From: Steinernema hermaphroditum
Lineage: Eukaryota; Nematoda; Chromadorea; Rhabditida; Steinernematidae
Length of the DNA: 64,000 bases
Direction: 5' to 3'
NCBI GenBank assembly: GCA_030435675.1
Contig: CM059622.1
Span: 7,192,001 to 7,256,000, forward strand
Under the pieces are notes generated by a model. The model ran no database searches and was not told the origin of the DNA. It saw only the letters and a program-made list of their open reading frames with translations. Below, one piece after another: positions 23,494 through 33,849 of the stretch. The position numbers were made by a program, and so were the translations under genes. The number at the start of each line of letters is the position of its first letter. Within the stretch, counting starts at the first letter, position 1.

Positions 23494-23910
23494 AGCGGTG
23501 TTCCAGGCCTTAATGGCATTTTCGCCCAAATTCACCACTTATGAAAAATCATTATGACACCACTTATGCTCCCAGAAGGCCTGTAACACCATCGATGGCC
23601 TTGACGGAACTTTGACGGCGGGACAACGGCTTCGTGGTGTTCCAGGCCTTCTGGGAGCAAGAAGCACTCTGGATCCGTGAGCTGCTTCTACAGTATGGGC
23701 CATAAAGATAGCCTCACCTAGTGTTTTTCCGGTTTCTGGCTTCGTTGTGACTTTGATTACAAAAGCTGTACACCATTCGAAAGAGCGTCGAAAATGGTGA
23801 CGGACAGCTTGCATTCTGAAATCAGTCGGCGAAAAATTTTGAAATTTTTAGAGACCAAGTAAAAAAGTGTCTAATTTTACCGGGCCATATTGATAGCCTC
23901 ACCCTGTGTA
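23494..23910. repeat. Foldback-type repeat cluster
   Basis: Arms CTCCCAGAAGGCCTGTAACA (23571-23590) and, inverted, GTGTTCCAGGCCTTCTGGGAG (about 23637-23657) can form a stem with a loop of about 45 bp; a third partial copy lies at 23498-23514. A separate direct repeat, GGGCCATA...GATAGCCTCACC, occurs near 23697 and 23882. No coding potential. Probably a degenerate non-autonomous element. Confidence 0.55.
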
Positions 23911-24713
23911 AAACCCGTTTTGTGCAACATAAATGAACAATGCAACAACGTGGTGCAGTAAATAACATTAAGAATTGATATTTAACGGATCTAAGTGTAG
24001 TTTGGACAATGCCCAGGTGGTTTGGGATGTCAAAACTTTTAAATTTGTAATAGCAGTTCCAGACAACTAAGAACTTGGGAATTTTCATTGAAAAGTGACC
24101 AAATAAAACGTGTAAATAACGTGAATCATCTTTTTCTCAATTAAAAATAACCTAGAGGGTGAAATGAGTCGAAATAAGTACCTTTGAGGACCTTTTCGCC
24201 TTCAAAACTAAGAACCGCAACATATCGAGGACTCTTAAATGGGTCCCGAAACGATGTGAAATACCGGCTTTCCGGTCTTTTTAGATGACACCACGTTGTA
24301 TCTGTGGTGACTGAGATAGAATTGTGTTTAGTGTGCAAGTAGCGGGTGACGCGTCCAAAGGAAATATTTGCGAACATTGTGTAAATAGGAGATGCACAAC
24401 AACAAACGGTCGTCGGAAAAGATGCAATTTGCAACTGTCGAAGATCTCGAACACCCAAAACGACGGCTTCTGAGAGCCACACCATACAGGATGGAACTGA
24501 AACATTGACGTGGGAAACACCCAAAAACGAGCAGCCTTGAGAAGACTCTGTTAGGATATCCACAAACATACAGATACGAATGCATGTGTCTTTGTGTTTG
24601 CGGAGAATGGGCCGCCGAGTGACACCTTCACTTTATCACCCAGTCACCGCCTGACGATCCCGCCGCCCAAAAAAGCCCCGCATCCCCTCGGTCCCACCAC
24701 TCGTCCCGCCCCG

Positions 24714-25818
24714 ATGTTCCTCCTTCTGCTGCTCCCACTCCTCGCCTCGGCCCTGAGTCCCCTCTCCCAGGAGCGCTTCCTCTGGGAGTCGTTCGTTCGG
24801 AGGCACCAGAAGGTCTACGCGACGCCCCAGGAGGAGGCCCGGCGCTTCGCCGTCTTCGTCGACAATCTGAGGCTGCTGGAGGAGCGCGCCGCCCGCGAGC
24901 AAGGCTCCGCCGTCTTCGGCGTCGATGCCTTCGCCGACGTCTCCCGCGACGAGTTCCGCAGCTCCCGGCTCATGGACCAGAAGGTCCTGACCCGGAAGAC
25001 GGCTCTGGCCTCAAAGGAGGTCCCCGCGCAGGCCTACGAGCTCGGCGACCTACCGGCCACCTTCGATTGGCGCCAGCACCACGCCGTCACCGCCGTCAAG
25101 GACCAGGGTACGTTTTCTCCCCTCTCCCACCCGTTACCGTATCCCTGCAGAGGCCTGTGGCAGCTGTTGGGCGTTCTCGACGGCCGCCAACATTGAGAGC
25201 GTCTTCGCCGTCAAGATGGGGAAACTCCTTTCGCTCTCCGAGCAGCAGATCGTCGACTGCGCCACCGATCAGGACGGCTGCGGTGGCGGCTGGCCCATCC
25301 AGGCCATGGCGTAGGTCCCTGACCGTGCCCCCCTGACCGGGCTCTTGCAGCGACGTCCAGTGGATGGGAGGCTTGGAACGACTACGCGTACCACGGCGTC
25401 GATGGCCGCTGCCGCTTCAAGCGGACCGACGTCGTCGTGCAGATCAGTGACGCCGTCGCCCTCAGCCACGACGAGCAGAAGATCGCTGCTTACCTCGTCC
25501 ATCACGGCGGCGTCTCCGTGGGTGGGCCCGCCCTTCCCTTCCCCTCCCCCCTCACCACTGCTTGCAGCCTTCAACGCCGCCGACTCCATCATGGGCTACA
25601 CCTCCGGTATCGTGAAGCTCTCGGCCGAAGCCTGCAACCCGAAGACCCCCGACCACGCGGTCCTCCTCGTGGGCTACGGTAGCGAGGAGGGTGTCCCTTT
25701 CTGGATCGTCAAGAACAGTTGGGGAGCGGCCTGGGGCGAGAATGGCTTCTTCCGCATCTTCCGCGGCGCCAACACCTGTGGCATCGCCGACAACGCCGTC
25801 AGCGCTGTCGTCGCCTGA
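24714..25818 (+). CDS. Papain-family (cathepsin L-like) cysteine protease, one frameshift
   Basis: Secreted or lysosomal peptidase C1A. Exons 24714-25107, 25151-25310, 25351-25521 and 25568-25818. Signal peptide ([13 protein letters not shown]), I29 inhibitor propeptide with an ERFNIN-like helix ([18 protein letters not shown]), mature start [19 protein letters not shown], catalytic Cys in [17 protein letters not shown], catalytic His in [11 protein letters not shown], Asn in IVKNSWG, C-terminus [12 protein letters not shown]. Exon 3 is 171 nt, one nucleotide out of phase with its flanks: MGGLE and [11 protein letters not shown] are in different frames around 25376-25382, and the related exon at 16.7 kb has eight extra bases there. 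Hence a recent pseudogene or an assembly error. The residue after PDH is Ala here, Thr in the fragment at 18.28 kb. Confidence 0.85.
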
Positions 25819-25842
25819 ACGCCTTCTCCGCTCAGAATTCAT

Positions 25843-26222
25843 TCAAAAAGGCAATAAACTCTCAGATTCAGTCACAAATTTATCTTCTTCGGGGACATGG
25901 TCGTCCAACAGCTTGCATCCACATCTGCACGCGCCTTCCATGAGTCCGAAAACGATCTCCGCCTTCTGCAAGAAGTCGGCCAACTTCTTGTCCAGCGCAC
26001 TGCAATTCGTCTTGAGAACCTCCTTCGGGGGCTGTACTGCGTTGCCTAAAAGGAAGAGCTAGTCGTTCTGACGGCAGGTCTTACAGGGAAAGAAGGTGTT
26101 GATGTTCCCAACAACGCCGACGAGGTACTTGTCCACCTCAACCTGGTCGTCCCTGGTGCAGTTCAGTTCCTGCAGAGCGTCTACAGCTTCGATGATGGCA
26201 ACGATTTCGTTTGCCGTCCGAG
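25843..26222 (-). pseudogene. Truncated copy of member 6 (twin-CxC family)
   Basis: Exon 3 (ending near 26045) and most of exon 2 of member 6 are present and nearly identical, including the T|GC junction and CRCGCK tail. Exon 1 and the start of exon 2, with the CPDC motif, are missing upstream of about 26222, and no new acceptor or ATG replaces them. Not translatable as a secreted protein. Confidence 0.8.
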
Positions 26223-26437
26223 AAAGGTAAATCCCCGTGTACGTGTTTAAGACTTGCGTTCAAAGGTGCCTCAGTTCCAAACAAAGACCTCACTGTCTTC
26301 ATGGGAGCGCTCTATTCCATCTTGTTATCCTCCTCTGCTGCTCGCTTTCCTCCGAAGACGACCTTCGTTCGGCGTGCGAACAGCTCATTATCTGGCAAAA
26401 AGAGTTGTGATGAGGCCATCTGACCCAGATCGGCGCG

Positions 26438-26445
26438 TATAAAAG
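26438..26445 (+). promoter_or_regulatory. TATA box of the His-rich peptide gene
   Basis: TATAAAAG, 34 bp before the signal-peptide ATG at 26479. Confidence 0.6.
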
Positions 26446-26478
26446 CGCCGTCGGCGTCGGAGTCTTCACTTCATCGCC

Positions 26479-26840
26479 ATGGCCTCCCAGTCGGTCCTCC
26501 TCGGATTCGCCCTCTTCGCCGTTCTCTTCGCCTTCTGCCTCGCCCAAGGTACACCCCCTCGACCCAAAGTAGCCATAATCCTCTGACAGGAGGCGGAGAC
26601 GGTGGATACGGATACGGTCACTATGGCCACGACGAGCCCTACGGCCACGGGCACGACGACCACGGCCACGACCACTACGGACACGACCACGGAGACCATG
26701 GCCACCACGACCACTACGGACATCCCCATGACCACTACGGCCACGACCATGACCACCATGGCCACGACCACTACGGTCATGACCATGGACACGATCACGA
26801 CCACGGTCATGACCACTACGGATACGGACATGGATTCTAG
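26479..26840 (+). CDS. Secreted His/Gly/Tyr/Asp-rich repeat peptide
   Basis: Two phase-checked exons: 26479-26548 and 26590-26840, 106 residues. Signal peptide MASQSVLLGFALFAVLFAFC, then GGGDGGYGYGHYG and a degenerate HDHYGH/HGHDHG repeat running to the end at GYGHGF. No Cys. The His density suggests Zn2+/Cu2+ or Ni2+ binding; similar Gly/His/Tyr-rich secreted peptides occur in cuticle, antimicrobial and metal-storage proteins. AATAAA at about 26873. The regular Thr-rich frame seen in another register is a shadow of the repeat. Confidence 0.82.
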
Positions 26841-26879
26841 GCCTGAATGCGTGGTTCTCTCTTCAAAGTGGAAATAAAA

Positions 26880-28188
26880 TAGGTCGAAAGTGTTGGTGAC
26901 TCAGAGGCCATGGAGGGGAGGGACGGATGGCCTGACGTTGGCCGTCACCGTCACGATCATCAGCTGATTGACCACCTTCGTCGAGGGGAAGAACGTTCTT
27001 CTGTACCCAACACACCTGGGGCGCATTTGTGTGCAATGGCGCAACAGATGCTCACTATAGACGGATCGCTTTGACCTCCAAATGTAACAACAGCAACAAG
27101 AAGTAGGATCGATCGCCTATATTAATGTTTGTAACAGATGATTGCCGATTGTTTCCACGCGGAATTCTGAAAATTTGACTCTCAAATGAAGTGCAGTCAC
27201 GTGCAGGCCTAAAACAGACGACGGTTCTGTTCTCTTTTCCCTCCTTTGGCCACTGTTTTGTGTTTTACAAAAGCGAGTGACAAGGTACAAACAGCATGTG
27301 GACCTTCTCCGTTATTTGCATAGAGTCCCTCTCGGCACTGTGTCCATGGAGGCACTCGCGATCTCTCCACGTTTCTAGCGTCAGGCCCCAATCGCCTGTT
27401 TATTCGATTGTTATTGTTGTGGCGGTTGAGTCACCGTCGCTAATCTCGCCGGATTCTCTTCGGCCTTCCAGAGGCTACATCAGGGCTGCATCGAAGTCCA
27501 CAAGAAGTGAACATCTGTGCTTTTCGGTGCTGAGTCAGCGCGGGAGATTATGCAAACGAAGCCGAACAACGACGTAACGGGAAAGTCGTTTTTCGGGGAT
27601 TCCGGAAGAGATCAATCGATCTGCGAAGGTTCCGTCGAAGCTGCAAGACGAGAGGAAAGGACAGCTTTTGGGCGGGAACGACGGGATCGAAGACGGGGAA
27701 GGGTAAAGGTGAATTGATGAGACGACACCGAAGGTGAATAGCGCCGAAAGACGGCCATTTCCATCACAAAGGAGGCTGCTTGTCAAAAGTTCCCCTACCG
27801 GGTTTCGCAATCCCCACAGGGTGACTCTCTTGTGCAGCTGATAGGCCTCTACCGTAGTCGCCCTGCAACGACAAGTGCACGAAAGAGAATCTCGACTTCT
27901 CGGTTTTGGTCTTTGCGATTTGGGAGGTCCTCTGTCAATCCCCTAATCGCCTTCGACTCCTCGTCAACAGAGTCACTCTGCAAACCCAAATCCCGAATCG
28001 CCTCGGGTCGCCGATTCAAACGCCATAAACACCATCAGGTGATCTCTGCGATTCGCGAGCCAAACAGCTCCGGTCGCTGGTCGTTTGTCTTCTGCAGTTT
28101 TGACTTTCGCCGCCGCGGATTCCTGGAATCTCCACCTGGGCGCACTTTCGCGTATGCAAATGAGGCGCGGTCCGCGGGAATCACGAGA
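26880..28188. other. Intergenic region
   Basis: No gene supported. A frame open from 27832 runs into the transporter's first intron, is Arg/Ser-rich and has no plausible start context or domain. Confidence 0.4.
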
Positions 28189-30234
28189 ATCCTGCATGCG
28201 GACGTGGAAAAAGTAGGGAATCGTTACCGGACGGGGACCCCAATCGGATTAGCGCCCGGAGCGCGCTTCGGTCCGCCCATTGTTCTCTCGTTCCCGACCA
28301 AAATTCAAAAAAGTTTTCGCTTTTCGTATAAAACGCGCGACATCGCCGGAATCGACACTCGCTCCTCGCCTCGGAGCTTCCGACCCCCAGCGTCGTCCCT
28401 TTCAGACCCCAGTCCCCCTCGCCTCCTACCGTATTCCATCATGGAGAATATGGACCCGAAGACGGGCAACTTCCAGTTCGCCTCGCCGGTCGCCGGCGGC
28501 CCCACCACCGTAAGCCCTGCCCGGAGATACGCCTCGACCCTCGACCTTTCAGATCCAGGTGGCGGAGCGGAGACCCTCGCAGAACGAAGACGAAGAGGAG
28601 GACCGCGGCAACAACTGCATCTTCGGCCACCAGGTACCGTATCCCCGTACCCCCCGAGCACTCAGGGCCGCTTCAGATCCGCTTCACCATCATGATCATC
28701 TCGACGCTGTGTCTCTCGTCGATCCTGAGCAACATCCTCACCTTCAACTTCACCGTCATCTGCATGGCCGGCACGAAGCCGGAGAACTACTCAGAGGGCC
28801 AGACGATCGACCTCGGCGACTACCGGCCCGACCTGGACTACTCTAGCGCCGAGAAGAGCGCGCTGTTCATGGCCGTCGCCGTCGGCTCGCTGCTCGCCGT
28901 CTTCCCGCTCACCATCATGCTCAACAAGTTCGGCTCGCGGCGCGTCTTCGGCACGCTCGGCTTCATCTCCGCCATCTCCACCTTCCTCGTGCCCCTCAGC
29001 GCCAACATGGGCTTCTACTACATCCTCGTCATGCGCATCGTGCAGGGCACCGCCTTCTCCGCCTGCCTCCCCGTCATGGGCAGCATCACCTCCCACTGGT
29101 CGACCCTCAAGCAGAATGGCATCTTCATCGCCATCCTCAGCAGCTTCCTGCAGGTGGCGCCCATCTTTACCATGCCCGTCTCCGGCGAGCTCTGCACGTC
29201 GAGCCTCGGCTGGACCTCCGTCTACTACCTGCACGGCGCTGTCTCCGTCGTCCTCTTCTCCCTCTTCCTCCTCTACCATCGCAACACGCCCCACAAGCAC
29301 CCGCTGGTGCGCCGTCGTGAGCTCGTGAAGGTGATGTTCGGCAAGGGCTCCATCTACAGCGGCCCCGGCAAGCAGAAGGTGTCGCGCAAGGTGCCCATGG
29401 CCGCCATGTACAAGGACCCCGCCATCTGGGCCATCCTCGTCGCCGCCTACGGCAACTTCATGGGCACGCAGCTCTCGCTCCAGTTCATGCCCACTTACAT
29501 CAACAAGGTCCTCTTCCTGCCCATCGAACAGACCGGCGTCGCCTCCGCCATCTCGCCCATCATCATGTTCTTCATTAAGATCGTCGCCGGCCAAACCTCC
29601 GACAAGATCCGGTACCCCGTCCCGTTCCCTCCCTCCCAGACTTAACCCCCTCCCCTTCAGGTTCCTCAGCGACAACGTGAAGCTGCGCGTGTACAACTCG
29701 CTCTCCATGGGCGGCATGGGCGTCCTCTTCATCGTGCTCGCCTTCCTCAACCCGGAGACGCACAAGTCGCTCTGCCTCATCGTGCTCATCGCCTCGACCT
29801 GCATCCTCGGCTTCAACTCCGGCGGCTTCTTCAAGTCCTCGCAGATGGTTTCTCGGCAGCACAGCCACTTCACCCTCGCCAACATCTCCTTCCTCAACTG
29901 CGTCTGCATGCTCCTCACGCCCCTCCTCAACGAGCTCATCGCCCCCGAGAACACCCCCGGTGAGTGCCCCTCCCGCGCCGCCCTAAGCCTCCTTCAGAAA
30001 CCTGGGCCATCGTCCTCTGCATCCACGGCGCCATCCTCCTCTCCACCAACGCCTTCTTCTGCGTCTTCGCCCAGTCGAAGCCCGCGCCCTGGACCCTCGA
30101 GACCTGGTCCAACAAGGGCAGCAAGGTCGCCCCCGCCTCCGACGACGCCGGTCCACGGGCGCAGGAGCACGCCTAACACTTCCAGTCCCATCTAGTTGCT
30201 CACACATCCCGAGTACTTTGCCCAGAAGTACGCA
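28189..30234. repeat. 2,046 bp direct duplication, copy 1
   Basis: Identical in length to 33850-35895, with seven substitutions found by eye and no indels; includes about 250 bp of upstream DNA, the whole SLC17-like gene and 58 bp after the stop. Confidence 0.93.
28441..30176 (+). CDS. SLC17-type (sialin/VGLUT-like) MFS transporter, copy 1
   Basis: Anion or organic-anion symporter of the major facilitator superfamily; substrate not predictable. Five phase-checked exons: 28441-28509, 28553-28633, 28677-29611, 29661-29959 and 29998-30176, 520 residues. Acidic cytosolic N-terminus (EDEEEDRG), TM1 from IRFTIMIISTLCLSSILSNI, a lumenal loop with NYSE, then GSLLAVFPLTIMLNKFGSRR (TM2 and MFS A-motif region), RIVQGTAFSACLPVMGSITSHW (TM4, the SLC17 signature area), YYLHGAVSVVLFSLFLLY and YGNFMGTQLSLQFMPTYIN (TM7). 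Intron 2 starts GTACCGTATCCCCGTACC. Copy 1 has Ile in GQTIDL and Lys in YINKVLF. Confidence 0.92.
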
Positions 30235-33200
30235 CGTTTCTATACATACTGATTTGAGATTGTACAGTCATAGCGAGTAAGTATTAAAGATCTATTTGGC
30301 TTTTGTTTTCTCCAAAAGTCTCTGGTAGTGAGCCACGAAATAGGAGAGCTCTAAGATAGAGTCACTATGTGAGCATAGTACCTGTCAGTGTCACCTACAT
30401 GCTGCATGGAGTCGGCGGAATTCAGCGTCTACAGTTCTAAACGTACTCCTCCTAAGCACCGTTCCCATCTTCTTCTACTGAGCGCAACGGACGTCACCAT
30501 GAGATGTACTACATGGTAGACGGGAGTCACCGTCACACGCATAACACCTGTAAATAACACTACTTTTCCCAATCTCCTATTGGAAACGTTGGCGTTAGTT
30601 AGCATCGGTGATCGGTCGGATTCATCTTTTTCAGCTATGCTTACGTTTTGGCATACACCACAGCTATGACTATAGTCAACAAGACCCTATGATTTTCGCA
30701 AAAAAAATGAATTACGGCGTGACCCGTCTTCGAATTAACAATGAATAATCACTAAAGTTGGAGAAGAGGGAGTTGTCGCATTAAAGGAGGATTAAAAAAA
30801 GCGAATCTTTCGTTTAAGATAAAAAGCATTTGCTATTGAGCCTGTCCCTTATCAACACCATGAGCCCAGTATGATGGCTTCGAAGCTGCGCACAAGAATG
30901 CACAAATGTGGCATGATTGAGGACTGGGAGAGGAATACCAGTGGAACCATAGCGGCACTTCAATACACCTTAATGTCGTTTGTAACGACTTTTACTAGGC
31001 GTTCCAGTCTTGGGATCTCTCCAATTGAGACACTTGACTACTTTAATTGATTCGAAAACCCCTTAAAAGCAGCATATGAAAGCCCAAATAACTAGTTAAT
31101 CGAAATTGAATCACATTCATCCCAAATATAGGTCCGTTTTGGACCTGAGAATCTGGATGTGAGGGCCCACGGTTCACGACAAAACAGCTGTCCAACGTCC
31201 ATGGGTATGTTCTCTTGCCTTAGACGCGCCGGAAGTCGATCTTTTGCGCGAGACGGAGAATGGATAATTTGAAGTGAACGAGAGAAAAGGTGTAAACAGC
31301 GCTTTTCGGAGTGTTCAGATATGCGCAGAAGTTCTCTTCACCTCAACAGTCGCCGAAACCTTTCCCTCATTGCTCAAGCCTGTGTACGTCGTCTCACTCC
31401 GTGATTTTCCTCCGAATGCTACAGTCCTAAAACATTCTTTTCTTGCAGTCTTTTTGTTTAAAAGAGCGTCTAGGAGATAGTGCTAGGAGATAGATTTCAC
31501 TTTAGCGAAGAGATGAGCAGTCCACTAGGAGGGAAAATATCCCAGCAACAAGTTTATCTTGTGTTCATTCTGTTCATATGTTCCGTTCAAATGCATCACA
31601 AAAGCAGCCTACCTTTTATAGCTCGAAAATGAGCGGAACTGTCTGGAATAGGCACAAAGGAACAAAAGGGACAAATGAATTTCTTTGTGCATCATTCATC
31701 CCATCAATCGGTCGCTCCACTCTCATCTCGCCTCTCATACTCGAGGATCCGCTCCTTTTCGCTGCTCGCAGCCTGTAAATTTCGACTGCAGGCGAGCGAA
31801 GTGAGTCCCGTATTCATTTTTTGCACATGGCCTAACATTCAGGCTTGGCTTAGGCTCCGGCTTGGGACTATGCCTATGGATTTAAAGCGTGCCCGAAAGG
31901 TGAGCCCTGTTGTCTTGACAGCTTCGCTGATATCCTACTACTTCTGACAGTCTAAATTCCTAGTTATGGAGTTCTGAATTCATTTTGCAGGCGATCTACC
32001 TCATTTACCGTGTACGCTTTTTACCCTAATCCTGCTTCGGTGGATCAAAGAAGTGTAGAGAGTGACTACGGCAGAAGAGAAGAAAAAATTCTGAAACGAA
32101 GTACTCGAAGAAGCAGCAGAGCGTAAGCGTAAGAGTAATGAGTATGACTTATTGCTATAGCTGGGATATTTTCTCACATAATCTCCACTAAGGTTGGAAG
32201 TCGAGCTAAAAAAGTAGGGTAAAAAAGCGATACGAAAACCGAGTCAAGGTCGAGTCGACTTCAGCATTTCTTCTTTTTGTTTGGGGCATTGCATGTTGCT
32301 GTCATATCACATGTATTTATGATGGCGACTATATAAAGAGGCCCAACTGCTTATCATCTTATTCAGAGGGAACCATTACTTGCCAATCCATTGATTATTA
32401 CCTCGCTTAAGCGGAAATGAGCAAATGGTTCACTTCAAAGGTACTCGAAGATTTAGAAATAAGGCTCTTTTAAAAATTAAACCTCATTCATGTATATTGA
32501 GAAGTTGCGTAAAGAGGTTCAGAAAGGTTTTTTTCAGAGCTGTTAGTCATGGCCTTGTGTGCCCCCACCGCCACGCATCGACTGGATTCGCCACCCGCGC
32601 AATCTTCTGGCATCTGAATTCGACTCTGATGCCAGTGAAGCCAGATGAGAAGCAGTGACTACGGTGTAATACATGTCTCGCTTGATTCTCCATATCATAT
32701 TGATTTGCCCTTTTTTCTGATCTCTTGGAAATGCGAATGGGAAGAGCTTACTCCTTGGCACTGAGGAGAGACAATGAGATTACCAGGGAGTCGACTTTGC
32801 CACCAATCTGAACTTACTACATGTCGATATTACGGTAACCGTTGGATTTGCAATTCTCCCTTACAAGAATGGGGTGCCAGATGAGTTTTAAAGGCACCAA
32901 GCCCAGGTGTGATGCATGTCTTTCTTGTTTCTCCGAATGGCGCCTTGCGCGGTCATCGAAGACACTTGGAACTGACTACAATCTCATTTCATTTGCGAAC
33001 CACAGGTTCTAAAAAAATCCTAAAGTCGAAATCAGTGACATCAGTGACAACACCAACGCCCGGGCGTGATTTTCACGGAAAATTAGAAAACCTTAAGCAA
33101 TGAGTGGCCTGAAAATGCCTGTTCCTAGCGCGTGCTTTCGCTCTGTTAGCTCTGCGTTCACGTACGCGAGTGGCACGTTCTGTGCTTGGAAGGTGACGGA

Positions 33201-33849
33201 CAACCTGTCACCAACCTAGACATTTTTTTGGAACTGGACATTCCATTTCAGAACTCTATTACTGTTAGAGTATTGGCTTGGGCTATGATACTTGGACTGT
33301 AGATTTTAGGACACTCAAAAGTAACAGGGCATTAAAAATTTATTCCCGCGCTTTTCTAGAAATCCATTCGTATAAAAACGGGCGAAAATTAATACGACGC
33401 CAATCTTCCTCACCCTCAATTCAAAAGATGACCGTCCGGAGAAGACTAAGTCGGCACCTGACCCAAACGTGTTCTCTGTTGTTTGTCGCGAAGGAACCAG
33501 TTCGAACCAGAAGTTTCGTGAAAAAGGGCCAAATTGCTCTCAAAATTGAGGAACTAATGAACGTGGTAAATTATATAACAACAACACGAGGTTGTTCCTG
33601 CGATTCCAGTGTCCGTATGTCGAATTATAGTATCAGCTCTTAGGATGTGCACTTCCGTACCTTCGTGGTATCCGTCGCCACGTGATCCGCGTTGTCTATG
33701 GTTTTTGAAATTTGGAATTTAGCGTTCGAACGAGAGGCTTTCGGGCGGCGAAGTGCACTGCTGGCGAACGGAATCGCCTTTTCGACTGCAACAGCATAAT
33801 CTATTTTTTCGTATTTTGCTAATTTCAAAGATTATCGCCGCGATTTCGG
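30235..33849. other. Spacer between the two transporter copies
   Basis: 3.6 kb without a gene I can support. A 70-bp segment at 31853-31925 recurs at 55318-55385. Short frames lack signal peptides, motifs or matching exons. Confidence 0.45.
31853..31925. repeat. Dispersed repeat, copy 1
   Basis: GGCTCCGGCTTGGGACTATG and the following 50 bp (GATTTAAAGCG, GAGCCCTGT) resemble 55318-55385 with scattered substitutions. Confidence 0.45.

Larger units (their letters stand above)
24296..26222 (-). repeat. Inverted duplication, copy B (protease interior retained)
   Basis: Reverse complement of 13554-14608 plus the about 870 bp missing there. It holds the protease gene with its upstream region and a 5'-truncated copy of member 6. 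The boundaries fall inside member 6 exon 2 and in non-coding DNA upstream of the protease. Confidence 0.9.

Noticed and set aside
26602..26877. Thr-rich (TTTTDTT) open frame
   Set aside because: Out-of-frame reading of the HDHYGH repeat; the His-rich frame has the signal peptide, intron and stop.
27832..28695. 287-codon plus-strand frame running into the transporter gene
   Set aside because: Arg/Ser-rich, crosses the transporter's first intron in another frame, no start context or homologous feature.
28791..29954. 387-codon minus-strand frame opposite the SLC17-like gene (and its twin at 34452-35615)
   Set aside because: Antisense shadow of GC-rich third positions; Glu/Asp/Gly-rich with no domain, and the plus-strand protein is clearly conserved.
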